Assembly: GCA_964478425.1 (NCBI GenBank)
Contig: CAYZIB010000018.1
Span: 1-20,939 of the forward strand
DNA: 20,939 bases
Reading direction: 5' to 3'
Source: CAYZIB01 sp964478425
Lineage (GTDB): Bacteria; Bacillota_I; Bacilli_A; Acholeplasmatales; WRBM01
Shown: positions 6,965-14,917 of the stretch, piece by piece
Position numbering within the stretch: position 1 is the first letter of the stretch
How the letters are laid out: each line of letters starts with the position of its first letter
Notes under the pieces: generated by a model
What the model was told of the DNA's origin: nothing
Database searches by the model: none
What the model saw: only the letters and a program-made list of their open reading frames with translations
Position numbers and translations under genes: made by a program

Positions 6965-7957
6965 ATGAGTAAAGTTACAATATATGATGTTGCTGGTGCT
7001 GCAAAAGTTTCACTTGCTACTGTTTCAAGAGTATTAAACAATCCTGAAAAGGTTAAACCAGAAACAAGAGATAGAGTAAATAAAATTATAAAAGATTTAG
7101 GATATCGTGCAAATGCAATAGCAAGAGGATTAGCTAGTAGAAAATCAACTACAGTTGGAGTTCTATTATCCGATGTTACAAGAGCATCCGTTGCTGAAAT
7201 GCTTGATGGAATATTAGATATAGCAAAAAAATATGATTACACTATTAAATTATTTTCATTTGGTGTAAATGATGATTTAGATGATACTTTAAGAAGTGTT
7301 ATTAGTGAACAAGTAGATGGTGTTTTATATTTAAATGATGAATTAGATGATTCAGAAATTAAAAAAATTGTAGATGGATTTTTAGATAATATGGTTCCAG
7401 TTGTTTTTTGTAATGTAATTACTGATGATGAAAATGTTCCTGTAGTTGCAATTGATTATGAACAAGCAGCATATCAAATTACAAAAAGAATGATTGAAAA
7501 TGGGAAAAAGAAAATTTATTTTGCATCAACTGCTCGTAGATATTCAATTAATGCCAAAAAAGAATTAGGATATCAAAAAGCAATGGAAGAAGCAAATTTA
7601 ACTTCTCATATCATAAGAACAACCGGAGATACAAGTAAAAATAGACCATATTTTAAAGAAGTATTACAAACAGAAGAAATAGATGCATTTATTGGATCTC
7701 GTGATTCAATAGCTTTATCTTTTTTAAATGTTGCACAAGAAGAAGGATTTCATGTTCCAGATGATATAATGGTGGCAGGATTTCAAAATACAAAATATGC
7801 TTTATTATCAAGACCATTAATGACATGTGTTAATATGCCTGTATATGATTTAGGAGCTGTTTCAATGAGGTTATTAACAAAATTTATGAAAGATGAATCA
7901 GTTACTGAAAAAAAGATTTTATTACCACATGATCTTGTTATAAGACAAACTGCATAA
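6965..7957 (+). CDS. ccpA: catabolite control protein A (LacI/GalR family)
   Basis: CcpA is the master regulator of carbon catabolite repression in Bacillota; with phosphorylated HPr it binds cre sites. The 330-residue protein opens with VTIYDVAGAAKVSLATVSRVLN, the LacI-type helix-turn-helix, then the hinge helix YRANAIARGLASRKSTTVGV, in which ARGLASRKSTT is CcpA-like. The periplasmic-binding-type effector domain follows to the C-terminus. An ATG at 6935 is in frame but lies inside the promoter; the ATG at 6965 follows AGGAAGTGG and gives the canonical MSKVTIYDVA start. Two candidate cre sites occur further along the window (near 14346 and 16107). The family is certain; CcpA rather than another LacI regulator is strongly supported by motifs and by neighbours murC and tyrS. 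Confidence 0.88.
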   Translation: MSKVTIYDVAGAAKVSLATVSRVLNNPEKVKPETRDRVNKIIKDLGYRANAIARGLASRKSTTVGVLLSDVTRASVAEMLDGILDIAKKYDYTIKLFSFGVNDDLDDTLRSVISEQVDGVLYLNDELDDSEIKKIVDGFLDNMVPVVFCNVITDDENVPVVAIDYEQAAYQITKRMIENGKKKIYFASTARRYSINAKKELGYQKAMEEANLTSHIIRTTGDTSKNRPYFKEVLQTEEIDAFIGSRDSIALSFLNVAQEEGFHVPDDIMVAGFQNTKYALLSRPLMTCVNMPVYDLGAVSMRLLTKFMKDESVTEKKILLPHDLVIRQTA

Positions 7958-7984
7958 TCGATGATAGAAAAAAAGTAAATAAAT

Positions 7985-8161
7985 AATTTTTTTAAAGAGA
8001 GATAATGGATGGTGCAAATTATTAAAAAATATTTATTGAATACATTTCTTAAGACTTATATTAAAGTATAAGCGTTACCTGCGTTAAAGGTTAAAGAGCC
8101 CTTATGGGAATTAAGGTGGTACCGCGATTAATTCGTCCTTAAATTTTTTAAGGACTTTTTT
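7985..8161 (+). promoter_or_regulatory. T-box leader of tyrS (tRNA-Tyr sensing)
   Basis: Stem I carries AGAGA at 7996-8000 and a candidate Tyr specifier TAC at 8041-8043 in the context GAA-TAC-A. The T-box core AAGGTGGTACCGCG is at 8113-8126; its TGGT would pair with the A-CCA end of tRNA-Tyr. The terminator stem GTCCTTAAA/TTTAAGGAC (8135-8155) ends in a T run, and AAGG of the T-box can instead pair with its TCCTT half as antiterminator. Uncharged tRNA-Tyr is expected to switch on tyrS. Confidence 0.92.
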
Positions 8162-8182
8162 ATTTTAAAAGGAGGAAAAGAT

Positions 8183-9403
8183 ATGACTTTAGTTGAAGAT
8201 TTAAAATGGAGAGGACTAATCCATAATGTTACAGATGAAAAAATACTTGAAATATTAGATAATGAAAAGGTTAATTTTTATTTAGGAGCAGATCCTACAG
8301 GAGATTCATTACATATTGGACATTTAGTAGTTTATTTACTTGCTAAAAGATTAGAAAAATATGGACATAGACCAATATTTTTAATAGGAGGAGCAACCGG
8401 GTTTATAGGTGATCCAAAACAAAATTCAGAAAGAAAATTACTTGATTTAGAAACAATTGAAAAGAATGCTCAAGCTTTAAATAAACAAGTTAGTAATTTA
8501 TTTAATTGTGAAATGGTTAATAATTATTCTTGGGTTAGTAAAATTCCATTATTAGATTTTTTTAGAATATATGGAAAACTATTTAATGTAAATTACATGG
8601 TAAATAAAGAAACAGTTAAAGCAAGACTTGAATCAGGAATTTCATATACTGAATTTAGTTATCAAATATTACAAGCATTAGATTTTGAACATTTATTTAA
8701 AGAAAAAAATTGTGTTTTACAAATAGGTGGTCAAGATCAATGGGGAAATATTATTGGTGGAATAGAATTAATTAGAAAAATGGATCAAAAAGATGCATAT
8801 GGCTTAACTACACCTTTAGTAACAAAAAGTGATGGTACAAAATTTGGGAAAAGTGAAAGTGGATCTGTTTGGTTAGATAAAAATAAAACAAGTGTTTATG
8901 AATTTTATCAATACTGGATTAATGTTGCTGATAGCGATGTAATTACTAGATTAAAACAATTTACATTTCTAGAACCAAATGAAATTTTAGCATTAGAAGA
9001 AAGCTTAAAAACAGAACCACATTTAAGAAAATGTCAAAAGGTTTTAGCTGAAGAAGTAACTAAAATAGTTCATGGATCTAAAGAATTAGAAAAAGCTATT
9101 AAAATATCTGATGTATTATTTAGTGGAGATATAAAAAAACTTACTCTTGATGAACTAGTAATTGCGATAAATGGAATTAATAAAATTAGTTTTAAAGAAT
9201 CATTAGTTGAAGCAGTTGTTGAATTAGGATTAGCAAGCTCTAATCGTGAAGCAAGAGATTTTATTAAAAATGGAGCTATTACAATTAATGGTAATAAAAT
9301 AAATGATATTAATTATAAATTAAGTGATTCTGATATGTTATATGATAAATATATAGTAATAAGAAGAGGTAAGAAAAAATACGGTGTTATTGAAAAGGCA
9401 TAA
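8183..9403 (+). CDS. tyrS: tyrosyl-tRNA synthetase
   Basis: This class I synthetase charges tRNA-Tyr in the cytosol. The 406-residue protein has the HIGH motif at 44-47 (in ADPTGDSLHIGHL), the tyrosine-binding QILQALDFEHL region (about 161-171), the QIGGQDQWGNI segment (180-190), the KMSKS-class loop KFGKS at 220-224, and an S4 RNA-binding domain in the last about 65 residues (ASSNREARDFIKNGAITING). The length is about normal for bacterial TyrS. AAAGGAGG (8168-8175) gives a strong ribosome site, better than most in this window, behind the T-box terminator. A small terminator overlaps the stop codon, so alr is probably transcribed separately or by read-through. Confidence 0.97.
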   Translation: MTLVEDLKWRGLIHNVTDEKILEILDNEKVNFYLGADPTGDSLHIGHLVVYLLAKRLEKYGHRPIFLIGGATGFIGDPKQNSERKLLDLETIEKNAQALNKQVSNLFNCEMVNNYSWVSKIPLLDFFRIYGKLFNVNYMVNKETVKARLESGISYTEFSYQILQALDFEHLFKEKNCVLQIGGQDQWGNIIGGIELIRKMDQKDAYGLTTPLVTKSDGTKFGKSESGSVWLDKNKTSVYEFYQYWINVADSDVITRLKQFTFLEPNEILALEESLKTEPHLRKCQKVLAEEVTKIVHGSKELEKAIKISDVLFSGDIKKLTLDELVIAINGINKISFKESLVEAVVELGLASSNREARDFIKNGAITINGNKINDINYKLSDSDMLYDKYIVIRRGKKKYGVIEKA

Positions 9404-9418
9404 ATTGCCTTTTTTTTA
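9393..9418 (+). terminator. tyrS terminator
   Basis: AAAAGGCA (9393-9400) pairs with TGCCTTTT (9406-9413), 5-base loop, T run to 9418. The left arm lies in the last tyrS codons. Confidence 0.75.
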
Positions 9419-9441
9419 TATATAATTAATTGGTGAAATTA

Positions 9442-10419
9442 ATGCTTTTATTAAATATAAAACAAGTAAAAGAAAATTATTTGTTTTACGCTAAAATAAA
9501 AAAAGTATATGCAGTAATTAAATCTAATGCATATGGATTTGGAATAAAAAAAATATATAAAACATTAAAAAAAGCTGGATGTAATTATTTTTCAGTTATA
9601 GATATTAATGAAGCAATATATTTAAGAAAATTAGATAAAAAAATAAATATTTTATTATTATCAGATTTTGATTATAATGATTTAAAAAAAATAATAAAAA
9701 ATAAAATTATTTTAACTATTTCAAGTTTAGAAAAATTTGATAAAATTTATAATTTAAATAACAAAATTAAAATTGAATTAAAAATAGATACTGGAATGCA
9801 TAGATTTGGTTTATCCAAAAATGAATATAATGCTATAATTGAAAAGTTAAAAGATAAACCAAATATAAAATTATTAGGTGTATATACTCATATGGCAACA
9901 AATAAATCTAATTTTTTTTATGATTATCAATTTAATAATTTTAAAAGTTTAAAAATAAATCAAAATATTGATATTCATGTTTCATCATCTTTTGGATATT
10001 TGTATGATAATTATACAAATACTTTAAGAATAGGATATGGATTATATAAAAATTCTATTTATTTATATGGGAAAATTATTAAAATATTTAAACTAAAAGC
10101 ACTAGAAGGATTAGGATATGATTTAAAATATAAAGCAAATAATGATAAATTAGTAGCAATAGTAAATATTGGGTATTATGATGGATTAAGTAGAAATTTT
10201 AGTAATTTGTATGCTTATTTAAATAATAAATATGTAAAAATAATTGGAAATATATGTATGAATCATTGCTTTATTTTAGTTGATAAATCAGCAAAAATTA
10301 ATGATCAAGTTGAATTTATTGGTGATCATATTAAATTAGAAGAAATAGCAAAAAATTTAAAAACAACACCCCATGAGATAATTATAAATTTAAATAAAAG
10401 TAATATAAAATATATTTAG
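9442..10419 (+). CDS. alr: alanine racemase
   Basis: Alr is a PLP enzyme making D-alanine for the wall, the same pathway as murC upstream. The 325-residue protein carries the PLP lysine K27 in VIKSNAYGFG, the KIDTGMHRFGL segment, the RIGYGLY motif and IGYYDGLSR with the second catalytic tyrosine. It is shorter than the usual 360-390 residues, mostly because it starts only 26 residues before the PLP lysine and has compact loops. The conserved Met-Asp of the C-terminal CMDQ-type motif is Met-Asn here (GNICMNHCF). In-frame TTG 9430 and GTG 9433 exist, but GGTGA directly before the ATG at 9442 makes that start the best. TATAAT at 9421-9426 lies 15 bases before it, inside the tyrS terminator tail. 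Confidence 0.9.
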   Translation: MLLLNIKQVKENYLFYAKIKKVYAVIKSNAYGFGIKKIYKTLKKAGCNYFSVIDINEAIYLRKLDKKINILLLSDFDYNDLKKIIKNKIILTISSLEKFDKIYNLNNKIKIELKIDTGMHRFGLSKNEYNAIIEKLKDKPNIKLLGVYTHMATNKSNFFYDYQFNNFKSLKINQNIDIHVSSSFGYLYDNYTNTLRIGYGLYKNSIYLYGKIIKIFKLKALEGLGYDLKYKANNDKLVAIVNIGYYDGLSRNFSNLYAYLNNKYVKIIGNICMNHCFILVDKSAKINDQVEFIGDHIKLEEIAKNLKTTPHEIIINLNKSNIKYI

Positions 10420-10420
10420 T

Positions 10421-10448
10421 TTGTTATTTTAAAAATTTATGTTATAAT
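10421..10448 (+). promoter_or_regulatory. lipid-kinase gene promoter
   Basis: TTGTTA (10421-10426), a 16-base spacer and an extended -10 TGtTATAAT (-10 at 10443-10448), directly after the alr stop. Only 15 bases separate the -10 from the ATG. Confidence 0.6.
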
Positions 10449-10463
10449 CAAATAGGTGGTAAT

Positions 10464-11298
10464 ATGATAAGTATATTATATAATCCGTTATCAAGAAACG
10501 GAAATAATGATAAATTATTAAATAAAATAAAAAATAAAGTAAAAAAAAGATTTAATACTGATAACATAAATTTAGTTAATTTTTTTAATCTTAATTTAGA
10601 AAATTTTATAAACGAATTAAAAGAAGATGACAAAGTAATATTAGTTGGTGGAGATGGAACATTAAATTTTGCTGCTAACTACTTAAAAGATAAAAAAATA
10701 GATAATGATTTTTATTTATATAAAGCAGGTACTGGTAATGATTTTGGAAGATGTTTTAAAGGTGAATTAGTAAAATTAAATGATTATATAACAAATCTTC
10801 CTAAAGTTATAGTTAATGATCATGAGTATGTATATTTAAATGGATGTGGAATTGGTGTTGATGGGGACATGTTATTTAGTTGATCATTCTGGTAAAAAAA
10901 ATAAATTTAATTTTTTTAAATCTGCTTGTATTAGTTTTTTAAAATTTAAAAAAATGAATTTATTAATAAATATGGACGGAAAAGAATATACTTTTAATAA
11001 AGTATGGTTTACAACAGTAATGAATGGAAAGTATTTTGGTGGAGGAATGAAACTTACTCCTGATTCTATTAGAGAAGATGATATATTAGAGTTAATCGTA
11101 ATAGATAAAGTAAAATTAATTCCACTTATTTTAATTTTTCCAACTATTTATTTAGGATGGCATTATTTCTTTAAAAGATATGTTCATCATTTTAAAGTAA
11201 AAGAAGTAGATATTAAAGTTTTAAATGGTAAATATACTTATCAACATGATGGAGAAACAATAAGAGATATTGATCATTTTCATGTAAAAAAGGGCTAA
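10464..11298 (+). pseudogene. diacylglycerol/lipid kinase (DagK/YegS family), split by a one-base frameshift
   Basis: Two overlapping frames together make one lipid kinase. The first (10464-10883) has VGGDGTLNFAA at 61-71 and AGTGNDFGR at 88-96, the nucleotide-binding signatures of the DagK catalytic domain. It then reaches NGCGIGVDG and stops soon after. The second (usable to 11298) continues with SGKKNKFNFFKSACISFLKFK, TTVMNGKYFGGGMKLTP and DGE, the normal C-terminal half. Removing one G from the GGGG run at 10863-10866 restores a single frame of 277 codons. The enzyme would phosphorylate diacylglycerol, recycling lipid released by wall-polymer synthesis. AGGTGG precedes the ATG at 10464. 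The break may be a real mutation, an assembly error in a homopolymer or, less likely, programmed. Everything else looks intact. Confidence 0.85.
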
Positions 11299-11313
11299 AA
11301 TTAGCCCTTTTTT
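11286..11313. terminator. bidirectional terminator between the lipid kinase gene and trpS
   Basis: AAAAAAGGGCT (11286-11296) pairs with AGCCCTTTTTT (11303-11313), 6-base loop. A and T runs on both sides let it serve the converging genes. Confidence 0.85.
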
Positions 11314-11317
11314 TACA

Positions 11318-12316
11318 TTATTTTATTTTTCTTCCAAGTCCAATTTTTTGATATACTTTTCTTATTTTCTTTTCAGCATATCTTCTAGCATAATCTCTAC
11401 CTTCATTTAAAATTTCGTCAAGTTCATTAGAATTAATTATTTTTTGATATTTTTCTTGAATTGGTTTTATTTCTTCAACAACAATTTTAGCTAAATCCTC
11501 TTTAAATGTTTTATAATTTGAATTTACATATTTTTCTTCGATTATTTTTATATCTAATCCAGTTATAGCACTATAAATAGTTAATAAATTAGATATACCA
11601 GGTTTATTTACAGGATCATATTTAATTAATGTATCTAAATCAGTAACTGCAGATAATATTTTATTTTTAATAGCATTTAGATCATCAAGTAAAAATATAG
11701 ATGCTTTAGGTTTATCATCTGATTTACTCATTTTTTTAGTTGGATCTGTTAAGCTTTGAATTTTAGCTCCAACTTTTTGAATTAAAGGTTCTGGAACTTT
11801 AAATGTTTCACCATACATTTGGTTAAATCTTTTAGCAAGTGTTTGAGTTAATTCTAAGTGTTGAGATTGATCATATCCAACAGGAACAAAATCTGCATCA
11901 TATAATAATATATCTGCAGCCATTAACGCTGGATATGTTAATAAACTTGATCTAATACCTGTTTCTTGCTTTTGTTTTTTATCTTTATATTGAGTCATTC
12001 TTTCTAATTCTCCAACATAAGATGTACATTGCATAATATATCCTAATTCTAAATGTTCTTTAACCTCTGATTGAATAAATAAATGAACTTTATTTGGATC
12101 TAATCCACAAGCTAAATATAAAGCAGCTAGAGATCTTATGTTTTTTCTTAATTTTTCTTTTTCTTGTTTAACTGTTATTGAATGTAAATCAGCAATAAAA
12201 ACATAAAAATCAATATCTTCAGTTTCTTGTAGTTTAACAAAATTTTTGATTGCTCCTAAGTAATTACCAAGAGTTAAATTTCCTGATGGTTGGATTCCTG
12301 ATACTAATGTTTTCAT
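11318..12316 (-). CDS. trpS: tryptophanyl-tRNA synthetase
   Basis: This class I synthetase charges tRNA-Trp. The 332-residue protein has the family opening GIQPSGNLTLGNYLGAI (7-23), which includes the HIGH-type motif. The GYDQSQHLELT segment (147-157) contacts tryptophan, and the loop KKMSKSDD (194-201) holds the KMSKS signature. The length is typical for bacterial TrpS. AAGGAG precedes the ATG behind a T-box leader, and a strong promoter overlaps the 3' end of pepF. In B. subtilis trpS also lies upstream of the pepF-spx region, so this order is probably inherited. Confidence 0.97.
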   Translation of the reverse strand: MKTLVSGIQPSGNLTLGNYLGAIKNFVKLQETEDIDFYVFIADLHSITVKQEKEKLRKNIRSLAALYLACGLDPNKVHLFIQSEVKEHLELGYIMQCTSYVGELERMTQYKDKKQKQETGIRSSLLTYPALMAADILLYDADFVPVGYDQSQHLELTQTLAKRFNQMYGETFKVPEPLIQKVGAKIQSLTDPTKKMSKSDDKPKASIFLLDDLNAIKNKILSAVTDLDTLIKYDPVNKPGISNLLTIYSAITGLDIKIIEEKYVNSNYKTFKEDLAKIVVEEIKPIQEKYQKIINSNELDEILNEGRDYARRYAEKKIRKVYQKIGLGRKIK

Positions 12317-12337
12317 ATATATTCTCCTTTTTTAAAA

Positions 12338-12510
12338 TAAAAAAAGTCCTTAAAAAATTTAAGGACGAATTATTTCGCGGTGCCACCTTAATTCTGGTTT
12401 TATCCAGCACTTAATTTAAAAAAACTCTAAGACCCATCGCTATAATTATTTTACTTATTTACACCAAACATAAGCTCTCTATAAAAAATAATTTATAACA
12501 CTTTTCTTTT
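12338..12510 (-). promoter_or_regulatory. T-box leader of trpS (tRNA-Trp sensing)
   Basis: On the minus strand the leader has AGAGA near 12474-12480, the Trp specifier TGG (12434-12436 in reverse), the T-box core AAGGTGGCACCGCG (12376-12389 in reverse) and terminator GTCCTTAAA/TTTAAGGAC (12346-12366) with a T run. TGGC in the core fits the G-CCA end of tRNA-Trp, whereas the tyrS leader has TGGT. The terminator stem is identical in sequence to that of the tyrS leader. Confidence 0.92.
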
Positions 12511-12523
12511 CATCGTTTTTTTT

Positions 12524-12552
12524 AGTATAACATAGATAATTTTTTTAGTCAA
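12524..12552 (-). promoter_or_regulatory. trpS promoter
   Basis: On the minus strand TTGACT (12547-12552), a 17-base spacer and TATACT (12524-12529). The -35 box touches the end of the pepF gene. This is one of the best -35/-10 pairs in the window. Confidence 0.75.
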
Positions 12553-14293
12553 TTAATTTTTCAAGCTCATTAATTAAGTAATACATTCTTTCATTAACAC
12601 TTAAATATGTTTCTTTTTTAGTTAAATCAACATTAGCTTTTTTAACTAAATTAAGTGAATAATCACTTCCTCCTGATTTTAACATGTTTAAATAATTGTT
12701 TAAAGCATTTGGAACATTATTTTTTATATCACTATATATTTTTAAAGAAGCAGTAAATGATGTTGCATATTTATAAACATAAAATGGTGAATGGAATAAA
12801 TGAGGTATATAAGCCCAAACATATTTTTTAACTTTTTCTTTAGTTATATCTATATCATAGTATTCTTTATACAGTTTAATCATTATATTAGATAAAGTTT
12901 CTTCAGTTATTGGCTCACCATTTTCTGCAATTTTATGAGCTTCATATTCATAATTAGCAAATAAAGCTTGACGGAAATATGTTGATGCAATACTTTGTAA
13001 TGCATGATCTAATAACATAATTTTTTCTTCTTTTGTTTTAGCTTTTTCTAATAATACATCTAATAATAAATGTTCATTAAAAGTAGAAGCAATTTCAGCT
13101 ACAAATATTGTATAATCACTTGTTGCCATTGGTTGATATTTATTAGAAAATAATGTATGGATTGAATGCCCTGCTTCATGAGCAAGTGTAAAACATGATT
13201 CTAATGTTTCATCATGATTTAATTTAATAAATGGATGCATATTATATAATCCTGATGAAAAAGCTCCTGATTCTTTGCCTTCTTTAATATTTACATCCAC
13301 AAATCCATCTTCTAAAGCTATTTTAGCATTATCAATAAATTCTTCAGGCATAAATGATATTGCATCAAAAAATAAATCTTTTGCTTCATTATAAGAATAT
13401 TTAGTATTAGTTTGTGATAATGTTAAAAATCTATCATATGTTCTATATTCATCTAATTTAAGAATTTTCTTTCTTAATTTTATATATTTTTTTAATGGAT
13501 CTGAATTTGTTCTTGCAGTATCTATTAATGTTTCATATACAGAATTTGGGATTTTATCATTATATAAAAATGATTCTAAAACATTATTGTAATTTCTAGA
13601 TTTAGCATAAGCAATATTTCTTTTTATAATATTATAATAAATATTTGCATATGTATTTTTATGATTATCAAATTCTTCATATAATGTTTCAAAAATTAAT
13701 TTTCTATTATATGGATCTTTTTCATTTTGAATTAAACTTGACCAGTTTCCTTGAGAAACTTTAACTTTAGACTCATTTAATAAAAGAACTTCTTTATCTT
13801 TATGATCTGCAACACTTAATGCATCATAAACATCACTATGATTTGTAGCATTAGAAAAATTGGTTAAAAGTAATTCTTTATCTTCTGATAAAACATGATC
13901 TTTTGAATGATAAATTTGTTCTATAGGAAAAGTATATTCTTTTATTTTTTTGCTTTTATATGTTTTAATTTTATCTAATCCAATTTTTAAAATTTCTGGT
14001 TCAAAAAAACTAGTATTTTGACTAAGTTGATAGAATAAGTATTGAGCTTTTTGAATGTTTTGTAGTAAATTTGTATCTTTCATATTTAATGTATAAGATA
14101 AACTAGCATATTGATAAATACGATATAATTTATCTAAAACAAACTCTAAATCAGTAAAATAGGATTCTAAATTTTCTTCTGTATTTAGTTTTCCTTGATA
14201 ATTTTTTATGTTATTAATTAATTCTTTGGTTTCTGTAATACTATTTAAAAAATCATTTTGTGATTTAAAAAAGTATTCTAAATTCCAATTCAT
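12545..14293 (-). CDS. pepF: oligoendopeptidase F (M3 metallopeptidase)
   Basis: PepF is a cytosolic zinc endopeptidase that cuts short peptides of about 7-17 residues. The 582-residue protein shows the M3 zinc motif HEAGH at 372-376 within LAHEAGHSIHTLF. The third zinc ligand is expected in the FVAEIAS-x-x-NEHLL segment about 25 residues later (family NE motif). N-terminal helical lobes fill residues 1-200. The length is typical of PepF (about 600). Minus-strand AAAGGAGTG precedes the ATG, and an extended -10 TGtTATAAT (14315-14323) lies 21 bases upstream. A candidate cre site lies just beyond. In B. subtilis pepF (yjbG) lies in the spx-yjb neighbourhood, as here. Confidence 0.95.
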   Translation of the reverse strand: MNWNLEYFFKSQNDFLNSITETKELINNIKNYQGKLNTEENLESYFTDLEFVLDKLYRIYQYASLSYTLNMKDTNLLQNIQKAQYLFYQLSQNTSFFEPEILKIGLDKIKTYKSKKIKEYTFPIEQIYHSKDHVLSEDKELLLTNFSNATNHSDVYDALSVADHKDKEVLLLNESKVKVSQGNWSSLIQNEKDPYNRKLIFETLYEEFDNHKNTYANIYYNIIKRNIAYAKSRNYNNVLESFLYNDKIPNSVYETLIDTARTNSDPLKKYIKLRKKILKLDEYRTYDRFLTLSQTNTKYSYNEAKDLFFDAISFMPEEFIDNAKIALEDGFVDVNIKEGKESGAFSSGLYNMHPFIKLNHDETLESCFTLAHEAGHSIHTLFSNKYQPMATSDYTIFVAEIASTFNEHLLLDVLLEKAKTKEEKIMLLDHALQSIASTYFRQALFANYEYEAHKIAENGEPITEETLSNIMIKLYKEYYDIDITKEKVKKYVWAYIPHLFHSPFYVYKYATSFTASLKIYSDIKNNVPNALNNYLNMLKSGGSDYSLNLVKKANVDLTKKETYLSVNERMYYLINELEKLID

Positions 14294-14314
14294 ATCTAAT
14301 CACTCCTTTATTTG

Positions 14315-14323
14315 ATTATAACA
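14315..14323 (-). promoter_or_regulatory. pepF extended -10 promoter
   Basis: Minus-strand TGtTATAAT. No good -35 is visible at the usual distance, as is common with extended -10 promoters. Confidence 0.55.
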
Positions 14324-14345
14324 TAATATAAAACCATAAAAAGCA

Positions 14346-14359
14346 TGTAATCGCTTTTA
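14346..14359. promoter_or_regulatory. candidate CcpA cre site between pepF and spx
   Basis: TGTAATCGCTTTTA matches the cre consensus TGWAANCGNTNWCA at 13 of 14 positions. It sits just upstream of the pepF -10 and before the spx -35 (14392), so it could affect either gene. A CG pair is rare in this AT-rich intergenic DNA. Confidence 0.5.
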
Positions 14360-14391
14360 TTAGATAAAAAAATAAATATTTTTGTTTGAAC

Positions 14392-14420
14392 TTTACAAAA
14401 AGTATAAATTTTGTTATATT
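14392..14420 (+). promoter_or_regulatory. spx promoter
   Basis: TTTACA (14392-14397), a 17-base spacer and TATATT (14415-14420); an alternative TATAAT is at 14422-14427. Both lie downstream of the in-frame ATG at 14386, which excludes that start. Confidence 0.55.
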
Positions 14421-14436
14421 TTATAATGGTGATAGT

Positions 14437-14895
14437 ATGATTCAAATTTTTACAACTCCATCTTGTTCATCATGTAGAAAAGCAAAAAAATGGTTAGAAG
14501 AACATAATATATCATATGTTGAAAAAAATTTATTTCAAGTAAAAATTACAGATAATGATATAAAAGATATGTTGAAAAATACTTTAAATGGTTTCGATGA
14601 TATTATATCTCAAAGAGCCAAAATTATTAAAGAAAATAATATTGATATTAATAAAATGAAGTATAGTGAGCTTGTTGAGTTTATAAAAGAAAATCCTAGT
14701 ATATTAAAAAGACCAATTATTATCGATGATAATAAATTACAAGTTGGTTATAATGATGAAGAAATAAGAGTTTTTATACCAAAAGAATTAAGAAAACATA
14801 TTATGTGTACTAATTGTAAAGGAAATAATGATTGTGAATATCAAATGCTTTTAAAAGAACAATTAGGTAGTATAGAAATAAATAAAACAGAATAA
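14437..14895 (+). CDS. spx: Spx-family regulator (ArsC-like thioredoxin fold)
   Basis: Spx binds the RNA polymerase alpha C-terminal domain and redirects transcription during disulfide stress; it is normally degraded by ClpXP. The sequence has the redox switch C10-x-x-C13 in TTPSCSSCRKAKKWL at the exact Spx positions, and RPIIIDDNKLQVGYNDEEIR, which is nearly the canonical Spx C-terminal motif. GGTGAT just before the ATG at 14437 and the promoter position fix the start. The product is 152 residues, about 20 longer than B. subtilis Spx: after the usual end it adds MCTNCKGNNDCEY and a further stretch, a second Cys pair plus a third Cys. The gene lies between pepF and yjbK-like CYTH, and clpP is nearby. 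The tail's function is unknown. Confidence 0.88.
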   Translation: MIQIFTTPSCSSCRKAKKWLEEHNISYVEKNLFQVKITDNDIKDMLKNTLNGFDDIISQRAKIIKENNIDINKMKYSELVEFIKENPSILKRPIIIDDNKLQVGYNDEEIRVFIPKELRKHIMCTNCKGNNDCEYQMLLKEQLGSIEINKTE

Positions 14896-14914
14896 GCAAA
14901 ATTTATTCTGTTTT
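14884..14914. terminator. bidirectional terminator between spx and the CYTH gene
   Basis: AAAACAGAATAA (14884-14895) pairs with TTATTCTGTTTT (14903-14914) over 12 bases, 7-base loop, T-rich on both exits. It overlaps the spx stop and lies 3 bases from the end of the converging gene. Confidence 0.85.
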
Positions 14915-14917
14915 TAT

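Noticed and set aside
10863..10866. Programmed frameshift in the lipid kinase
   Set aside because: There is a GGGG run but no clear slippery heptamer with stop and stem-loop arrangement, and the family is not known for recoding.
14386..14436. Upstream in-frame ATG of spx
   Set aside because: It precedes the promoter -35/-10 boxes and adds residues absent from Spx proteins.
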